Translations under genes and position numbers: made by a program | Origin: Mycocentrospora acerina | Taxonomy: Eukaryota > Ascomycota > Dothideomycetes > Pleosporales | Reading direction: 5' to 3' | DNA length: 62,141 nt | NCBI GenBank assembly: GCA_022701365.1 | Contig: JAKUHH010000168.1 | Coordinates: forward strand, 1-62,141 | Notes under the pieces: model-generated | What the model was told of the DNA's origin: nothing | The model's database searches: none | Seen by the model: the letters and a program-made list of their open reading frames with translations, nothing else | Part shown: positions 47,231 to 58,549 of the stretch, in pieces | How positions within the stretch are numbered: the stretch's first letter is position 1 | Layout: each line of letters begins with the position of its first letter

Positions 47231-47237
47231 TTTTATA
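47231..47237 (-). promoter_or_regulatory. TATA box of the NmrA-like gene
   Basis: TATAAAA on the minus strand about 75 bp upstream of the ATG at 47155. Core-promoter assignment is inference. Confidence 0.5.
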
Positions 47238-47852
47238 TCTTTTCCTGCTGGTGTTATTGAAACGTTAGGCGGACTCGTTTCTCACCAATCTAATCATCGA
47301 GCATGAGCTTTTAGATTTTTCAGCATAATTTGATTTATCAGCGCAAGCTTTTCCTTCAGGTTGATCAGTAAACATGGAAACAAAGCAGAGCAGGGCTTTG
47401 CGGCTTTGCTACGATAGGTGCAATAACCTCTCCTAATTCAGACTAGCGAAAAATCACAAATTAACCATCGGTACTCTTCCACCTGTGTCTTGGCCGCCGT
47501 CTCTTAGATTTTGTGCGCTTGTCAACAGAGCGCTAGGAACTTTACTAAGTAATGATCACCGAATGAACAAGATTATACATCTTAATTGGTCAACCTAACC
47601 CATTCACCACACCACAGTACTCGCAATAGGTGCAGGAATAGAATTCTAGAAATTTTCAAGAGTTTAGCATCCCTTGTCGCCAAATCTACTTATATTGTTT
47701 ACACCAAGTACTATAGTGAGGCACTTGAAAGTTTATTTCCTTCTACGCATTAAGGCTTACTTGGCGAATATATGCTCCTAAAACAGTTAGCGTCTTGGAA
47801 GTGATCAGCGAAAAGCTAAGAGACAGCACTCTTATGCTATTTTAACGTGATC
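47238..47852. other. Intergenic, nothing recognised
   Basis: 5' flank of the NmrA-like gene. No further gene; ends at a family B LTR-like element. Confidence 0.5.
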
Positions 47853-48036
47853 TGTCAGCCTGCACGTGAGCACTCAACTCCTATATAGTCTCTGAGTGCT
47901 ATACTCCTAATAATACAACAAGTTCCTCCTGATTGTTCACTCACATATCCTTTTCTAAAGCTGCTAGCAATACCTACCTACAGCTATCTCTCGATCTATC
48001 AATCAATCTATCAATCTATCTAGTGTGTGTGAGACA
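47853..48036 (+). mobile_element. LTR-like element, family B (best terminus)
   Basis: TGTCAGCCTGCACGTGAGCACT, then ATACTCCTAATAATACAACAAGTTCC, CTACAGCTATCTC, the TCAATCTATC microsatellite and GTGTGTGTGAGACA. Same order as 24622-24879. I find no 5-bp duplication, so the right boundary is uncertain. Confidence 0.65.
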
Positions 48037-48102
48037 AACTACTAGTGGAATTGGAACATGGTCTATGTTCCATTTACGCGACGTCTAGATGCCCTTTGCT
48101 TT

Positions 48103-48880
48103 TGTTAAGACCAGACTGGGTAAGGGATAAGCCCTGGCCAATCAACCAGCCTCATAATAAGTAAGCAGCCCAGATCACGTGATTGTGATGAGTGCTAAGT
48201 GTGATTAGTTGTGATCATTACACTGAGCTTAATAATTAGTGTTAAGCTTTGTTAAGAGCAGGTTGGGCAAGGGAGGGCCTTGACCAATCAAACAAATCCC
48301 AGCCCCACTAAGTAGCCTAAGTCATGTGATGTGCTCAGTGCTCTGTGTGATTTGTTATAATTAGTACACTAAGCATTATAATTAGTACTAAGCACTACAT
48401 TACAATTAAGCAGATAGTTGTTAAGATTACTAACCTTATAGTAATATGTTTCACCTTATAAATTAAACTACTTATTTATTCATTCTCTTAATTAAAGTGT
48501 GGAATTAATTTGAGCATTAAACCAACTTCGATTCTCTAAGAACTATCCTCAAACCTGTTTTTCTACGTACTAGTATCAGAAGTTCATTAACTACTTAGAT
48601 TAAGTACAGAACAGGATCTTAATAAGCACTACGTTGTAAAGGAGTATATAGATAGTAGAAACACTTTTCTTATAGTAATCTGTTTTAATCTTTTTAATTA
48701 ATCCACCCATTCTTTTCCTGCTCATGTAAAATAAGTGTACACGTATTATATGCATTAAACTAATCTTGATTCCCTAAACCTCCTCTATCCCTAAAAACTA
48801 ATCTTACATGTTTTCTACGTTAGTACTTGTATCAGAAGGTCATCAACTACTAAGATCATGTACAAAACAGGATCTTAACA
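48103..48880 (+). mobile_element. LTR-like sequence with internal duplications, family C
   Basis: Starts TGTTAAGACC and ends GGATCTTAACA (8-bp inverted ends TGTTAAGA/TCTTAACA). Internally, TTGTTAAGANCAG...GGCAAGGG...CCAATCAA repeats at 48102 and 48249. The segment with TAGTATCAGAAG...AAGTACAGAACAGGATCTTAA (48572-48622) repeats in diverged form at 48832-48880. It therefore looks like two or three overlapping LTR copies. TAGTATCAGA resembles an initiator-tRNA-type primer site but may be chance. No coding sequence and no target duplication found. Confidence 0.55.
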
Positions 48881-49620
48881 TAGATGCTAACCAAACTAGT
48901 AGTGCGCGCAGCTAGTAGTCCATTAGCTACATTACCCACAGCATCGTACGTAGGCGCAAATCTACATTTATCTAAGTTAAGTACATATCTTGAAATCAGA
49001 AACCATTCTAGCTAATTAAGCTTCTTTAAATTAGGCTAGCGATTGCGTTAGTAGGCTTTTAGTGCAAAAGAAGCTGAGAGATTTTTAAAAGCTTTTAAAA
49101 TTTGCACATATCGCGATGTTTAGTCTAAGTTTATTCTTATAAAGATCTTACATTGTAAGATTTTAATTCACTATATAAGGAACGTTTCAAGAAAAGTTTA
49201 ATAAAGTTGTAATTAATTTAAGTCTTTTAACTTTAAAAAAGGTAGAACAGTAGATTTTACTTTTCTACATACCGCTCGCTTATATAACACATTAGATTTT
49301 TACATTAATGTGTTTCTTTAGTACTTATGTATCAGTAGACTGTAGACAGACAAATGTATCTCATAACAGAAAGACATTCCGACTGTCTACATCAGCAATT
49401 TCATCCTAGGATACTCTCCTACAATCGTGTAGCCCTGGGCAGCTCTCTGCAACACGTATTTTTGGCTACTCAGTAGACGTTTTCTTCTCTACACTTACAA
49501 CCGAAGCCTCCCTAATATGTGCCTCTTTATCTGTTGCGCTGTTGCATCTTTTCTAGCTCTTAGCTAACTGGCTAGCGTAAGCGCTTATCTGCGCATAACG
49601 GCACGGAAGATTAGAAAGAT
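48881..49620. other. AT-rich spacer, nothing recognised
   Basis: AT-rich, partly decayed sequence without a legible gene or matched repeat. Confidence 0.5.
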
Positions 49621-50280
49621 GTGCACCAAGGGGCTGAACCTGTATTGCGAGCTGCGACAGGAACAGTAGTTCCGCTCCAGATAGTCGGAAATACCTGGCA
49701 AGGATCCCTAGCGTACAAAGTTTTACTTGGTGGAACAGTGACTAATCAGCAACTGAAAGATGCTGTATTGGTAGCTTACGGCACTATTGAGCTCCCATGG
49801 GACCTGTCAATTCTCTTCGTTGCAATCATACATGTTCCAGGACAAGGTTTTGCTGTAGGCACAATTTGGCACGGCAGCAAGGAGTACTTTGAGAGTATGG
49901 CTCAAGCAGAAGCACCAGCATTCTGGGCTGCTGTTCCTGGCCCAAGGCAAGAGCTTCTACCGAGTAAGAAGGCTGGCAGTAAATGGCACGCAGAGGCTGT
50001 AGCAGCAGTACAAACAGAGCTGAATTTTGCGACTGGTCTTTCTGATAAGAAATGGCCAGATGGTACAATGATATACAAATACGGATTATGGAACAAGATT
50101 ACAACAGCAAAACTAGCTTGTACAGAAGGAACATCAACGGTTAGACAAGCGAATCCATCGCCCGCGTCTCTGCTGTTCCAGGGATTAAATGCCGAACAAG
50201 GCGCCGACATTGCGCACGAACTAAGTAAAAGTCTTCAAAAACTCGTGCAGCTCGTAATTGATTTCCTCGACTGCTTGTAG
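49621..50280 (+). CDS. Unrecognised ORF, 5' end missing
   Basis: An open frame of 219 codons bounded upstream by TAG at 49612-49614. It opens without ATG: the first Met codon is at 49897, leaving about 127 codons. The translation (for instance GNTWQGSLAYKVLLGG, IIHVPGQGFAVGTIWHG) looks like a globular protein, and base use is gene-like, unlike the decayed DNA on its left. I do not recognise the family. A TTAG acceptor just upstream would allow it to be an internal or last exon of a gene truncated on the left. Its last 60 bp overlap the final exon of the hydrolase on the opposite strand, so it may instead be a chance ORF or a stub. Confidence 0.35.
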   Translation: MHQGAEPVLRAATGTVVPLQIVGNTWQGSLAYKVLLGGTVTNQQLKDAVLVAYGTIELPWDLSILFVAIIHVPGQGFAVGTIWHGSKEYFESMAQAEAPAFWAAVPGPRQELLPSKKAGSKWHAEAVAAVQTELNFATGLSDKKWPDGTMIYKYGLWNKITTAKLACTEGTSTVRQANPSPASLLFQGLNAEQGADIAHELSKSLQKLVQLVIDFLDCL

Positions 50281-51650
50281 CGGAACAAAATGTCCTGCGT
50301 CAAGAGTCCGGATGCGGGCGCGCGGCGCAAAGGGAAGCGTGTTATTCAACTGTACGCTTGGCTGAGCGACTGGATCATCGCTTCCGACTATTATAAGGGT
50401 GGGTTTCAAGATGGTTGGAGACACAGACTGTAGAGCTGCAGATATATTAGTATACATGCACGTACGGGGGATTCTGATTGCAGGTTCGTACCGGCTGCAT
50501 CGGCGCTATTAACCCCTTGAAGATTCGCTTTGTACCAGTTTAGACCACCACTGAGTCCTCCTTGACGTTTGACGATAGATTTCCATTGTGCTTTGGTTAC
50601 GTCGGAGATGTATGCGCCGCCGTATGGTGCTTGGCGATCTTCAGACAGCCAGGTTTCCAGGGCGTTGTAGGGCGCGAGGTACTGCCGTTGATATGTTGCA
50701 TTGTTAGTGTACCAGAGGGTGTAGACAGAATCAAGCTATATACAAGTTAGATGATCAATCTAAGAAGGCTATGCAAGCAACATACATGATTGTCGTAAGC
50801 TGTAACGGCTTCATCAGTGTTGTGAAATGGCCAGTACCCGAGCGCAGGATAACCAAAGAACGTCTCTGACTGTTTGTTCAAAGCCTCAATGGCAGCCACA
50901 GGTAGGTCTAAGCCAGGACTGAAATAGCCGAGACTCATAAAGGTGAGGCCTAGCAAGCGGTCCGGATTGTACCATTGCAAGGCGCTGACTGCGGAAGATC
51001 CGCTACAGGTCTGTTAGCCGTGTAAATACCTCGTTTGAGGCGAAAACAGCAAAGTCCAGAAGCCTAAAAAACTCACAAATCGTGCCCGATAGCGACCACC
51101 TGGCCAATCCCTTCACAGTCTAGAAGATCTACTAGCTCAGAGCTTATGGTCTTCAGCTTGAAGGCTTCCAAGTCAGTAGGATTATCAGTGCCGCCATAAC
51201 CTAGCATATCTGGCACGATGATACCATAACCATGTCGTTTGAAGTACTCGATCTGGTTTATCCAGCCATAAGACGACTCTGGAAATCCGTGCAGAAAGAG
51301 AAGGTAAGGCTTCTTAGATTCGAACGGTGGAGAAAATACATATCGGTATGTCCTTTGCGAAGGTATCTGGACACTTCGCACAAGATTGACATATGAAGTA
51401 TTTGCAATGTCGGCCTGCAATCAATCAGTGTACTGCAATCAGTCGTGGACCAAGAGCAAGAGGCCTACGGTATCTGGTTTGAGGTTGATTTTACATGCTT
51501 CGTTGCGAGCTTGAATAGCTAGACCCTGTTCAATCGTTAGTAGACTGCGCTTCAAATCATGATTCCCTGGAATCTCACCTGTACAGAGATTTCAAATGAT
51601 TGTAAAATTACTAGTGCGCTTGTCAAAAAAGATCTTTGCTTGAGCAACAT
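50221..51650 (-). CDS. Alpha/beta hydrolase, epoxide-hydrolase-like
   Basis: Six exons on the minus strand: 51650-51579, 51525-51469, 51414-51077, 51002-50786, 50735-50492 and 50435-50221, with introns of 50-74 bp. They sum to 1143 bp, 380 residues. The first intron contains a perfect TACTAAC branch site. MLLKQRSFLTSALVILQS gives a plausible signal peptide or anchor. The core carries the oxyanion motif HGFP (85-88), the nucleophile elbow GHDFGS with Asp155, the acid Asp329 or Asp330 in VGSDDPVAQP and His358 in DAGHFVP. An Asp nucleophile with HGFP marks the epoxide hydrolase / haloacid-type branch. The cap region contains the expected Tyr-rich segments. Substrate unknown; detoxification or metabolite tailoring is likely. 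The first two exons are less certain than the rest. Confidence 0.85.
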
Positions 51651-51875
51651 GTTGAATCGAGTTTAGCAATTTTCAGTGTTCAACTTCTGTTAAATTGTGA
51701 GTAAACTGCAGCTCTTGTGATTGCATACTCTACATTGCATTAAGCTCTACTTATAGGGTTGGATATGCTTTGAAATCATGAAATTTCCTTTGATTACTGA
51801 ACATTTATCTAATTCATAATCAGGTTAAACTAGGCACTTTACGTTAGCTTAAAGATTAAAATCCGTAGAGCGTCC

Positions 51876-52280
51876 TACCCGATATAAGGCGAGATGTTAG
51901 GCCTAACATTCGCTTAGATAGGCTTAGCGTTAGGGTTTTAAACTTTAAAAGAGGAAATTCTAACCCTAAACATCTACTTTATTAACCCCTAAATATCCTA
52001 CAATTTATTAATTAGATATAATAGTTTTTTAGACAAGTCTTATACAGAATTATAAGCGCTATTAGCTACTAGACTTACAACAGGTATTAATACTTAGGGC
52101 TGCAATCTAGGTTAGGTTTTGCAGAGATAGAGAACCTTGCCTAGGATAGCTAAGCGCTTATTGCGCAAGATAAGCAGCAAAGCAGCAACACTATTTGCTG
52201 CAAAGATAATAATTACTAGCTTAAGAAAGTTTCTATAGATAATTACAACACTGTCTTTAGCTTTCTTATAGAATATAGTA
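51876..52280 (+). repeat. Flank of the telomere-linked helicase, repeated inside
   Basis: GTTAGGCCTAACATTCGCTT, then TTCTAACCCTAAACATCTAC and GGATAGCTAAGCGCTTATTGCGC. The first part recurs at 7793-7858, the rest at 24150-24400, all in the same orientation. It marks the inner boundary of the strongly mutated terminal block. Probably the 5' flank or leader of the helicase gene. Confidence 0.65.
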
Positions 52281-55200
52281 TGCTAGTATGCAAGCAGCAC
52301 TGCACAGGAATTATTAATCTTAACAGGCACTTACAAGAACAGCATAGAACTCTAATTACACTGCAGCAATAAGTAGTGCAGTATTTCTTATAATTTTCTG
52401 TTATTAATCTAAGTGCAATTAAACTCTTAGAGCAGCTAGCATTGCTAGTTTAAGAGCTTAAGGCGCTGCTAGACAGAATAAAATGCAAAGTATGCAGCTT
52501 TATTATAGTAAATAGAGGGAACATAAAGACATACTGCAAAAAATTACATTAACTTTTATAGGCTAGCAATAAAAGCGCATTGTATAAATCTGTTAAGGTT
52601 TAGACATTTTTTAAGGGTAGAGAGCTGTAAAAATATTTTGTTATTAAGTTAGGCATCTCTAAAAATAAGCAAAACTTAGTTTAAAATTAAGTTATTAGTT
52701 AACAACTTAGTACATAGCTTAAAGTGCAGGAGCAACTTAATAAAGATATAGATGTTATAAGAGATGCTGCAAAGACTAATAAGACTAGCTAGTTTAAGAG
52801 AACTAGGTAGTTAGAGTTTTTTAAAGACTAGAATCTAGTCTATCTAGCTTATTAAGCCTAATTACCTAACTGCAATAAAGTAAAACTGCAGGCTGCTGCT
52901 TAGTTAATAGAACAGTTAATTAAAAATTACATTAAAGGCTTAGCAACGCTTCTGCAGGAAACACAACAATAGCTTTGCAGTGCGCAGCAGACTAAGGTTA
53001 ATTAATAGCTGCTAGCGCAACTGTAGAACCCTAAGAGTTAGGCAACATATGCTAGCTACATAGTCTAATTTATCTGCTTCTATCTTTATATTCTTAAAGA
53101 TAAAGAGGCTTAAGTATATAAATATATATTGCAGAGAGATTAGGCTGTTAACAGTAGTAAAGAGCTAAGCAGTAAGGATGCTAGCACAGAGAGTAAGTGC
53201 AACAACAGCAACAAAGACAACAAAGCTAATAGCAACAATAATAATAGTGTTGTGCTGCAGCGCTAACTGCGTAAAAAAAAGCAGGCAAATAAGATAAAAG
53301 ATACATGTAAATTATTTAGCTAGAAGGATAACTAGAAGGCACTAGTAATTTAGCTATAGCTTGCACTTAATAGCAGCAACTAAGCTGCTTAAAAAGATGT
53401 TCTGCTAGACTTATTAAGTTTATTTATACTTACAAGCTATAGCAACGTTACGCTATTAAGTAGATTAGTGCAGTTTCTTGCTGTGCTAGGCATAGATGCA
53501 GAGATAAAATACTTGCGCACTGCAAAGAACTACTCTTATATACTAGCAAGGATAGTATATTGTGTCTAAGTACTTAGAGTTAAGAAACTTCTTCCTGCTG
53601 CAGAACGCAATAATTAGACAGAAGATAACTGCAACAGGTTCTTAGACATATATAAGAGGTATCTATCTAACAGCTTGTACAGTCTAATAAGTAAGATAAT
53701 TAATCTTCTAGCATACAACAAACATGCTGCGCTAAATAAAGGTAATGCTAGCAATGTATACTAGTTACTAGACAAGAAGATCTTTTATCTTAATAGCTAG
53801 CCTATTATTATTAAACACTTCTGCTAGATAGCTTAGAGCATATAAGCTAAGGTAGTAGAGCAGTTCTAGCAGTTATTATAGGTTAATATAGTTACTAATT
53901 ACTTTGCTATTAATCTTGCACAGATTGTAGATAATGTTACATTTACAACACAGGGTAAGTCTTTTGTTACTAATCCTGCTAACTATCTGTCTAATAGGCT
54001 AGCTTAGATGCTTAGACAGGTACAAAGTAAAGAAGGTAGCATGCAGTTATAAACAGTAGATAGCTAGTAGAGAGGCAGAAAGGTGCAGCAGTATCTGCAG
54101 CAGGTAGACTGCTTTAAGGAGCTATTAGTAGGTAGTGTTTATATTAAGCAGGGACAGCTAGGTTAAAGTTTAAAGATTACAATAATGCAATTCTGTAACA
54201 GGGTATTGCAGGACTGCAATATTTTTATTATAAGTAGTGCTGTTATAACAGTTATCTATTATTATAAGTTGCAGTCTTAGTAGGATAAGCTAAAGGTTGT
54301 CTTATACTTTCTACTGCTATAGTTAAAGTAGATTATAGCTTTGTATTTATATTACTTGCAACTATTTTAAGAGTATCTTGTTATGCAAGTGCTAGGTAGT
54401 AGCTTAAGTAATTATGTCTAGAGCAATAAGTAAGAGGCATAAGGCACTAATAAGCTTACAAGAGTAATTAAGCGCAAGACAGGCAAGCAACTAGGCGTTA
54501 AGCTGCACACACTAGGCTATTATCACACAGTAATAGGCATTAGTAGAGTTAAGGTAGAAGAGTTATTTAGTAGGGGCTATTAAGACAAGGTTAGGGAAGT
54601 AGATAAAGCTAAGGTAGACAAGGATTAAGAGGATATTATTAAGCTGCAGAACTTCTAGACAACAGCAATAAGTGTAGGCAACTACAGCGTGCTAATTAAT
54701 ATTGTTAAACATCTTAGCGTGCAGTTAATAGATGCGTTCTAACTGCTTAGCATAGCATAGCACTGCTTCTTAGGCATAGATAGGCAGGCAGATAAGCTTG
54801 TAGAGCTAAGCAGTAAGAATAAGCAGCAGATGCAAGAGAGTATATTAGGGCTTATTATGTTGCTAAAAGAGAAGGCTGTTTAAGTAGAAGATCTGCAGAC
54901 AAAGGTAGTACATAAGGCATTGCAGTAAGTACTAGGCAAGCAGGATATTAGCTTCTAATTAATTAAGCAAGAACAGGCGCTATACGCAGTACTAGACAAT
55001 TAGACGCTGCTTATTATAGTTCTTCTAACAAGAAGGGGCAAGAGCTTACTGTTTATACTACTAGCTTGTATTAAAGACAGTATAACTATAGTTGTTGTGC
55101 TGTATTAGGCGTTAATTAAAGACTTAGTTAAGCGTATCTATAAGTACAGTGTTAACTGCATAGAGTAGAAGCACAGCAATAGCAACCTAGCGTCTGTAGT

Positions 55201-56580
55201 AGTGGTTAGCGCAGACGTAGTAGGCAACATTACAAGTAACAGCAACTTCTTAGGGTACGCTTAGCTGCTAAAGAACAAGAGACTGCTGCAATAGGTAGTA
55301 ATTAATAAGTGTTATCTGCTGTTTACATTACAGCACTAGCAGGGCAGTCTGCTTAAGGTTAAGAACTTGCAGCTGCTTAGATGCCTGCTAGTAATGTTAA
55401 CAGCAACGCTACTGCTAGTGCAAGAGATAGAGCTAGAGGCAAGCATGCTAGTGCAAAACGCAACGTACATCTAGGCAAGCACAGTGCAGCTAAACGCGCA
55501 GTACTTTATGTTGTAGTATTAGTAAAGCAAGTTAGAAGAGACAGCGCTTACAATGTGTAATTAATAGGCAGCAAGGCTGCAGCAGACAAAACAGAAGGGG
55601 GTAGTGTACTGTTTAAGTAAGGCGCAATGCAAGCAAATTGCTAAGCAGCTAGGGTGTGCACATTATTACGCTAAAGTTAATAACTAAGCTAAGCAGCTAT
55701 AAGAGTAGGTAGAGTAGAGAGGGATAATTGTTGCTACATTAGCACTAAGGACAAGGGTAGACTTTATAGGGATTGTATACATATTGCATGTAGAGATACT
55801 GTAGAGTATAACAGACTTTGCTTAGGCAAGTAGGCATAGAAGAAGAGGAGGCAAGCAATTTAATATAGTAGTAGTGCTAGAATATAGGGCAGTAGAGAAG
55901 CAGATAGAGAAGGAGAGCAATAATATTAACATGCAGGCAATAAGATAATTTCTTATTAGGAGTAGGTGTTAACAGGAACTAATAAGCTTATATTTAGATA
56001 CAGAAGGCGTACAGTGTAGGGATATAGAGGCAGTAGGTTGTAATTAATATAGAGAGGGGGAGAAGGCATAGTTGCAGGAGCATAAAGGTTAGGCATAGGA
56101 ATAGGCTGCTGTAGAGGAGAAGTTTACAGAGCTATAAAAGAGATATGCAATATGCTAGCTTATTAGACAGAAGTTTTAAACAAATAAGGAGGAGCAATAG
56201 AAAAGACACAAGGCAACGCAGTGCACAAGGTAAGAGAGGGCATCTAAGGCAGGGCCAGATAAGTTTAGAAAGAAGATAGTAGACTAGACAGTAAGGAACA
56301 ACTGTTAGCAATGCTAGGTAAGTTAGAAGTATTGCGCAACAGGAGAAGGGATAGATAAGTGTTGTTAGTAGCTAAATGTAGTAGTACTGCTAGTATACAC
56401 AGCACAACTAACAAGAAGTAGGATTAAGGTAATAAGAGAGTTAGGGTTTGCAGAGATAAGTAACAATGTGTACAGTGTATAGCTAAGGAAGAGACATAAA
56501 GAGGAGGTATAAGGACAGATATTTACAAATGCAATAGCAATAGCTATAAAGTTAGTAGTTAAAGTTATAAGACAAAAAGA
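52281..56580 (+). pseudogene. Telomere-linked RecQ-type helicase (TLH), RIP-decayed
   Basis: No ORF survives, but one plus-strand frame becomes continuous over kilobases if TAG/TAA in Y-C-R context are read as the Gln or Trp codons they derive from. In order: an N-terminal zinc-finger-like Cys-x3-Cys-x8-His-x4-His (52289-52345); a central segment ending TLGYYHTVIGISR (about 54502-54540) as in fungal TLH proteins; motif I TRRGKSLLF (55028-55054, normally GGGKS); VVVVSADV; motif II, now INKC (55301-55312) where IDEC/H is expected, both changes being TGA-to-TAA; motif III MLTATL (55394-55411); GVVYCLSKAQC (about 55597-55629); and a decayed motif VI, SRHRRRG, near 55831. A Cys-rich tail follows. 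TLH genes are RecQ relatives placed next to telomeres in fungi. It reads toward the telomere and is certainly non-functional. Confidence 0.85.
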
Positions 56581-57180
56581 AAGTAGGAGTTTAGTATAAG
56601 AAATAAAGTAAGATATTATTCTCTTATAGAAAAAGAAAATGTTAAAGAGAACTGCTTACTTGCAGAAGAAGAAAAGAGGATTAGAGTTAGACTAGATGCA
56701 GGGTAAGTAGGATGCCTGCTGTAAGTGCACAGGTTAGGAGATGCAAGGTAGGTAAGATACCTGCAGAGAGAGTATAGAAAAAAAAAGGGATAGCAGCAGG
56801 CCCTGTAAGGTTAGAAAAAGAGGCATAGCAGCAGCGTGTTAGGGGTAGGGGTAGAGGTAGGGGGGTAAGAGCAAGAGCAGAAAAAAAAGGGATAGCAGCA
56901 GGCCCTGTAAGGTTAGAAAAAGAGGCATAGCAGCAGCGTAGGTTAGGGCAGAGGTAGGGGAGTAAAAGAAAGAGCAGGAGAAGAAAATGTTGTAGAGAAC
57001 CGCTTGCTTACAGAAGAAGAAAAGAGGGGTAAGGAGTAGGCCTATCTAGGGCAGAAAAATAGGGGTTAACCTGTTAGGTTAAGGTTAGAGGAGATGCAGG
57101 GTTAGTAGGATGCCTGCAGAGAGTGCACAGGATAGGAGAGGCAGGGTAATTAGGGTAGGCAGCAAGATTGCACAGCAATA
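56581..57180 (+). repeat. Purine-rich repeats downstream of the helicase relic
   Basis: GAAAATGTTAAAGAGAAC...CTTGCAGAAGAAGAAAAGAG occurs at 56636 and again, diverged, near 56986. A 57-bp unit (GGGATAGCAGCAGGCCCTGT..AGGCATAGCAGCAGCG) is duplicated at 56788-56840 and 56889-56939. ATGCAGGGTAAGTAGGATGCCTGC recurs at 56696, 57091 and 57399. No gene. Confidence 0.65.
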
Positions 57181-57835
57181 AACAGCAGTAAATGGTAGTT
57201 AATAGTAGTTAATAGTAGTCAATAGCAGTCAATAGCAGTCAATAGCAATTAATAGCAATTAATAGCAGTTAATAGCAGTAGATAGTAGTAAGTAGCAGTG
57301 AGTGACAGTAAGTAACAGTAAATAGCAGTAAATAGCAAAAAAGAGGAGCAAATAGTTAGTAGAAGTAATTGTTTGTATTAGAAGAGGAGTAGTAAGTAGG
57401 ATGCCTGCAGTAAGTGCACAGGTTAAGAGAAGCAGAGTAAGTAGGATAAGCAGTAAGAGTGCACAGTAATAAACAGCAGTAGTTAGCAGTAATTAGCAGT
57501 ATAGAGCAATTAATTGCAGTAAATAGCAGTAAAGAACAGCTTATAGAAAAAGAGAGAAGATAAGAATTAAAGAAAAGATTAAACTGCATTTAATTTTTTA
57601 TAATGTAAGGTTTAAAGTAAAGGATTTTTAAGAGTATATTTAAATTTAAATTTTTTAATTTGTATAATGTAGAAAACAATAAGTATAGATTAAATTTAAA
57701 AAAAACTTTTTTATAAAAAGGAAACAGTAGCAAAGAGTAGTAGATAGCAGCAAATAGCAGTAAACAGCAGTAAACAGCAGTAGATAGCAGCAAATAGCAG
57801 TAAACAGCAGTAAACAGCAGTAAACAGCAGTAATT
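57181..57835 (+). repeat. AGCAGTAAA/C-type microsatellite clusters
   Basis: Tracts of a roughly 10-bp period (TAGCAGTAAA, CAGCAGTAAA and variants such as TAGCAGTTAA) occupy 57181-57335, 57465-57540 and 57722-57832, with AT-rich stretches between. The two minus-strand ORFs across here are products of the repeat, being Leu/Tyr/Cys-rich, and are not genes. Confidence 0.75.
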
Positions 57836-57890
57836 GTTTATAAAGGTAAAGAAAGAGTAGAATACTATTCACCTAAACTGTACTGATGGC

Positions 57891-57901
57891 TTAGGGTTAG
57901 G
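57891..57901 (+). repeat. Interstitial telomere-like motif
   Basis: TTAGGGTTAGG, nearly two telomere units in the same orientation as the chromosome end, directly abutting the first unit of the minisatellite at 57902. Too short to exclude chance. Confidence 0.5.
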
Positions 57902-58358
57902 TTGCCCCTAGGGGCAAAAACAGAACTTGCCCCTAGGGGCGAAAACTAAACTTGCCCCTAGGGGCAAGAAATAGAAACTGCCCCTAGGGGCGAAAACAGA
58001 ACTTGCCCTTAGGGGCGAAAATAGAGCTTGCCCCTAGGGGCAAGGAATGGAAGCTGCCCTAGGGGCAAGGAACAGAAGCTGTCCTAGGGGCAAGGAACAG
58101 AAGCTGCCCCTAGGGGCAAGGAACAGAAGCTGTCCTAGGGGCAAGGAACTGAAGCTGCCCCTGGGGGCAAGGAACAGAAGCTGCCCCTAAGGGCAAAAAC
58201 AGAACTTGCCCCTAGGGGCAAGGAACAGAAGCTGTCCTAGGGGCAAGGAACAGAAGCTGTCCTAGGGGCAAGGAACAGAAGCTGTCCTAGAGGCAAGGAA
58301 CAGAAGCTGTCCTAAGGGCGAAAACAGAAGCTGCCCCTAAAGGTAAGGAATAGAAGCT
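57902..58358 (+). repeat. Palindromic minisatellite, about 18 units of 24-27 bp
   Basis: Tandem units of the form TTGCCCCTAGGGGCAAGGAAC-AGAAGC. Each contains the palindrome TGCCCCTAGGGGCA or a shortened TGTCCTAGGGGCA. One unit (about 58157-58175) still has CCCCTGGGGG and another base pair AACTGAAGC, which suggests that TAG in the others arose from TGG. Isolated units occur at 58413-58430 and 61039-61056. Each unit can form a hairpin on either strand. Confidence 0.9.
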
Positions 58359-58549
58359 AGGTATCTCTAGCAGGAGGAGCTAGCAGGGGCTAATAAGTCT
58401 AGGCATTACTTGCCCTTAGGAGCAAGATGTCTGTGCTAGGATTTGCAAACTCTTAACCTGCTTATAACTTGTTTAGCAACCTTTAGCTTCTCTATAATAA
58501 ACTTGTATCTTTAAAAACACTGCTTTTTATAAACCTTTATTTTAAATAA

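Noticed and set aside
57356..57793. Two minus-strand ORFs rich in Leu, Tyr and Cys
   Set aside because: They are translations of AGCAGTAAA-type microsatellite and AT-rich DNA.
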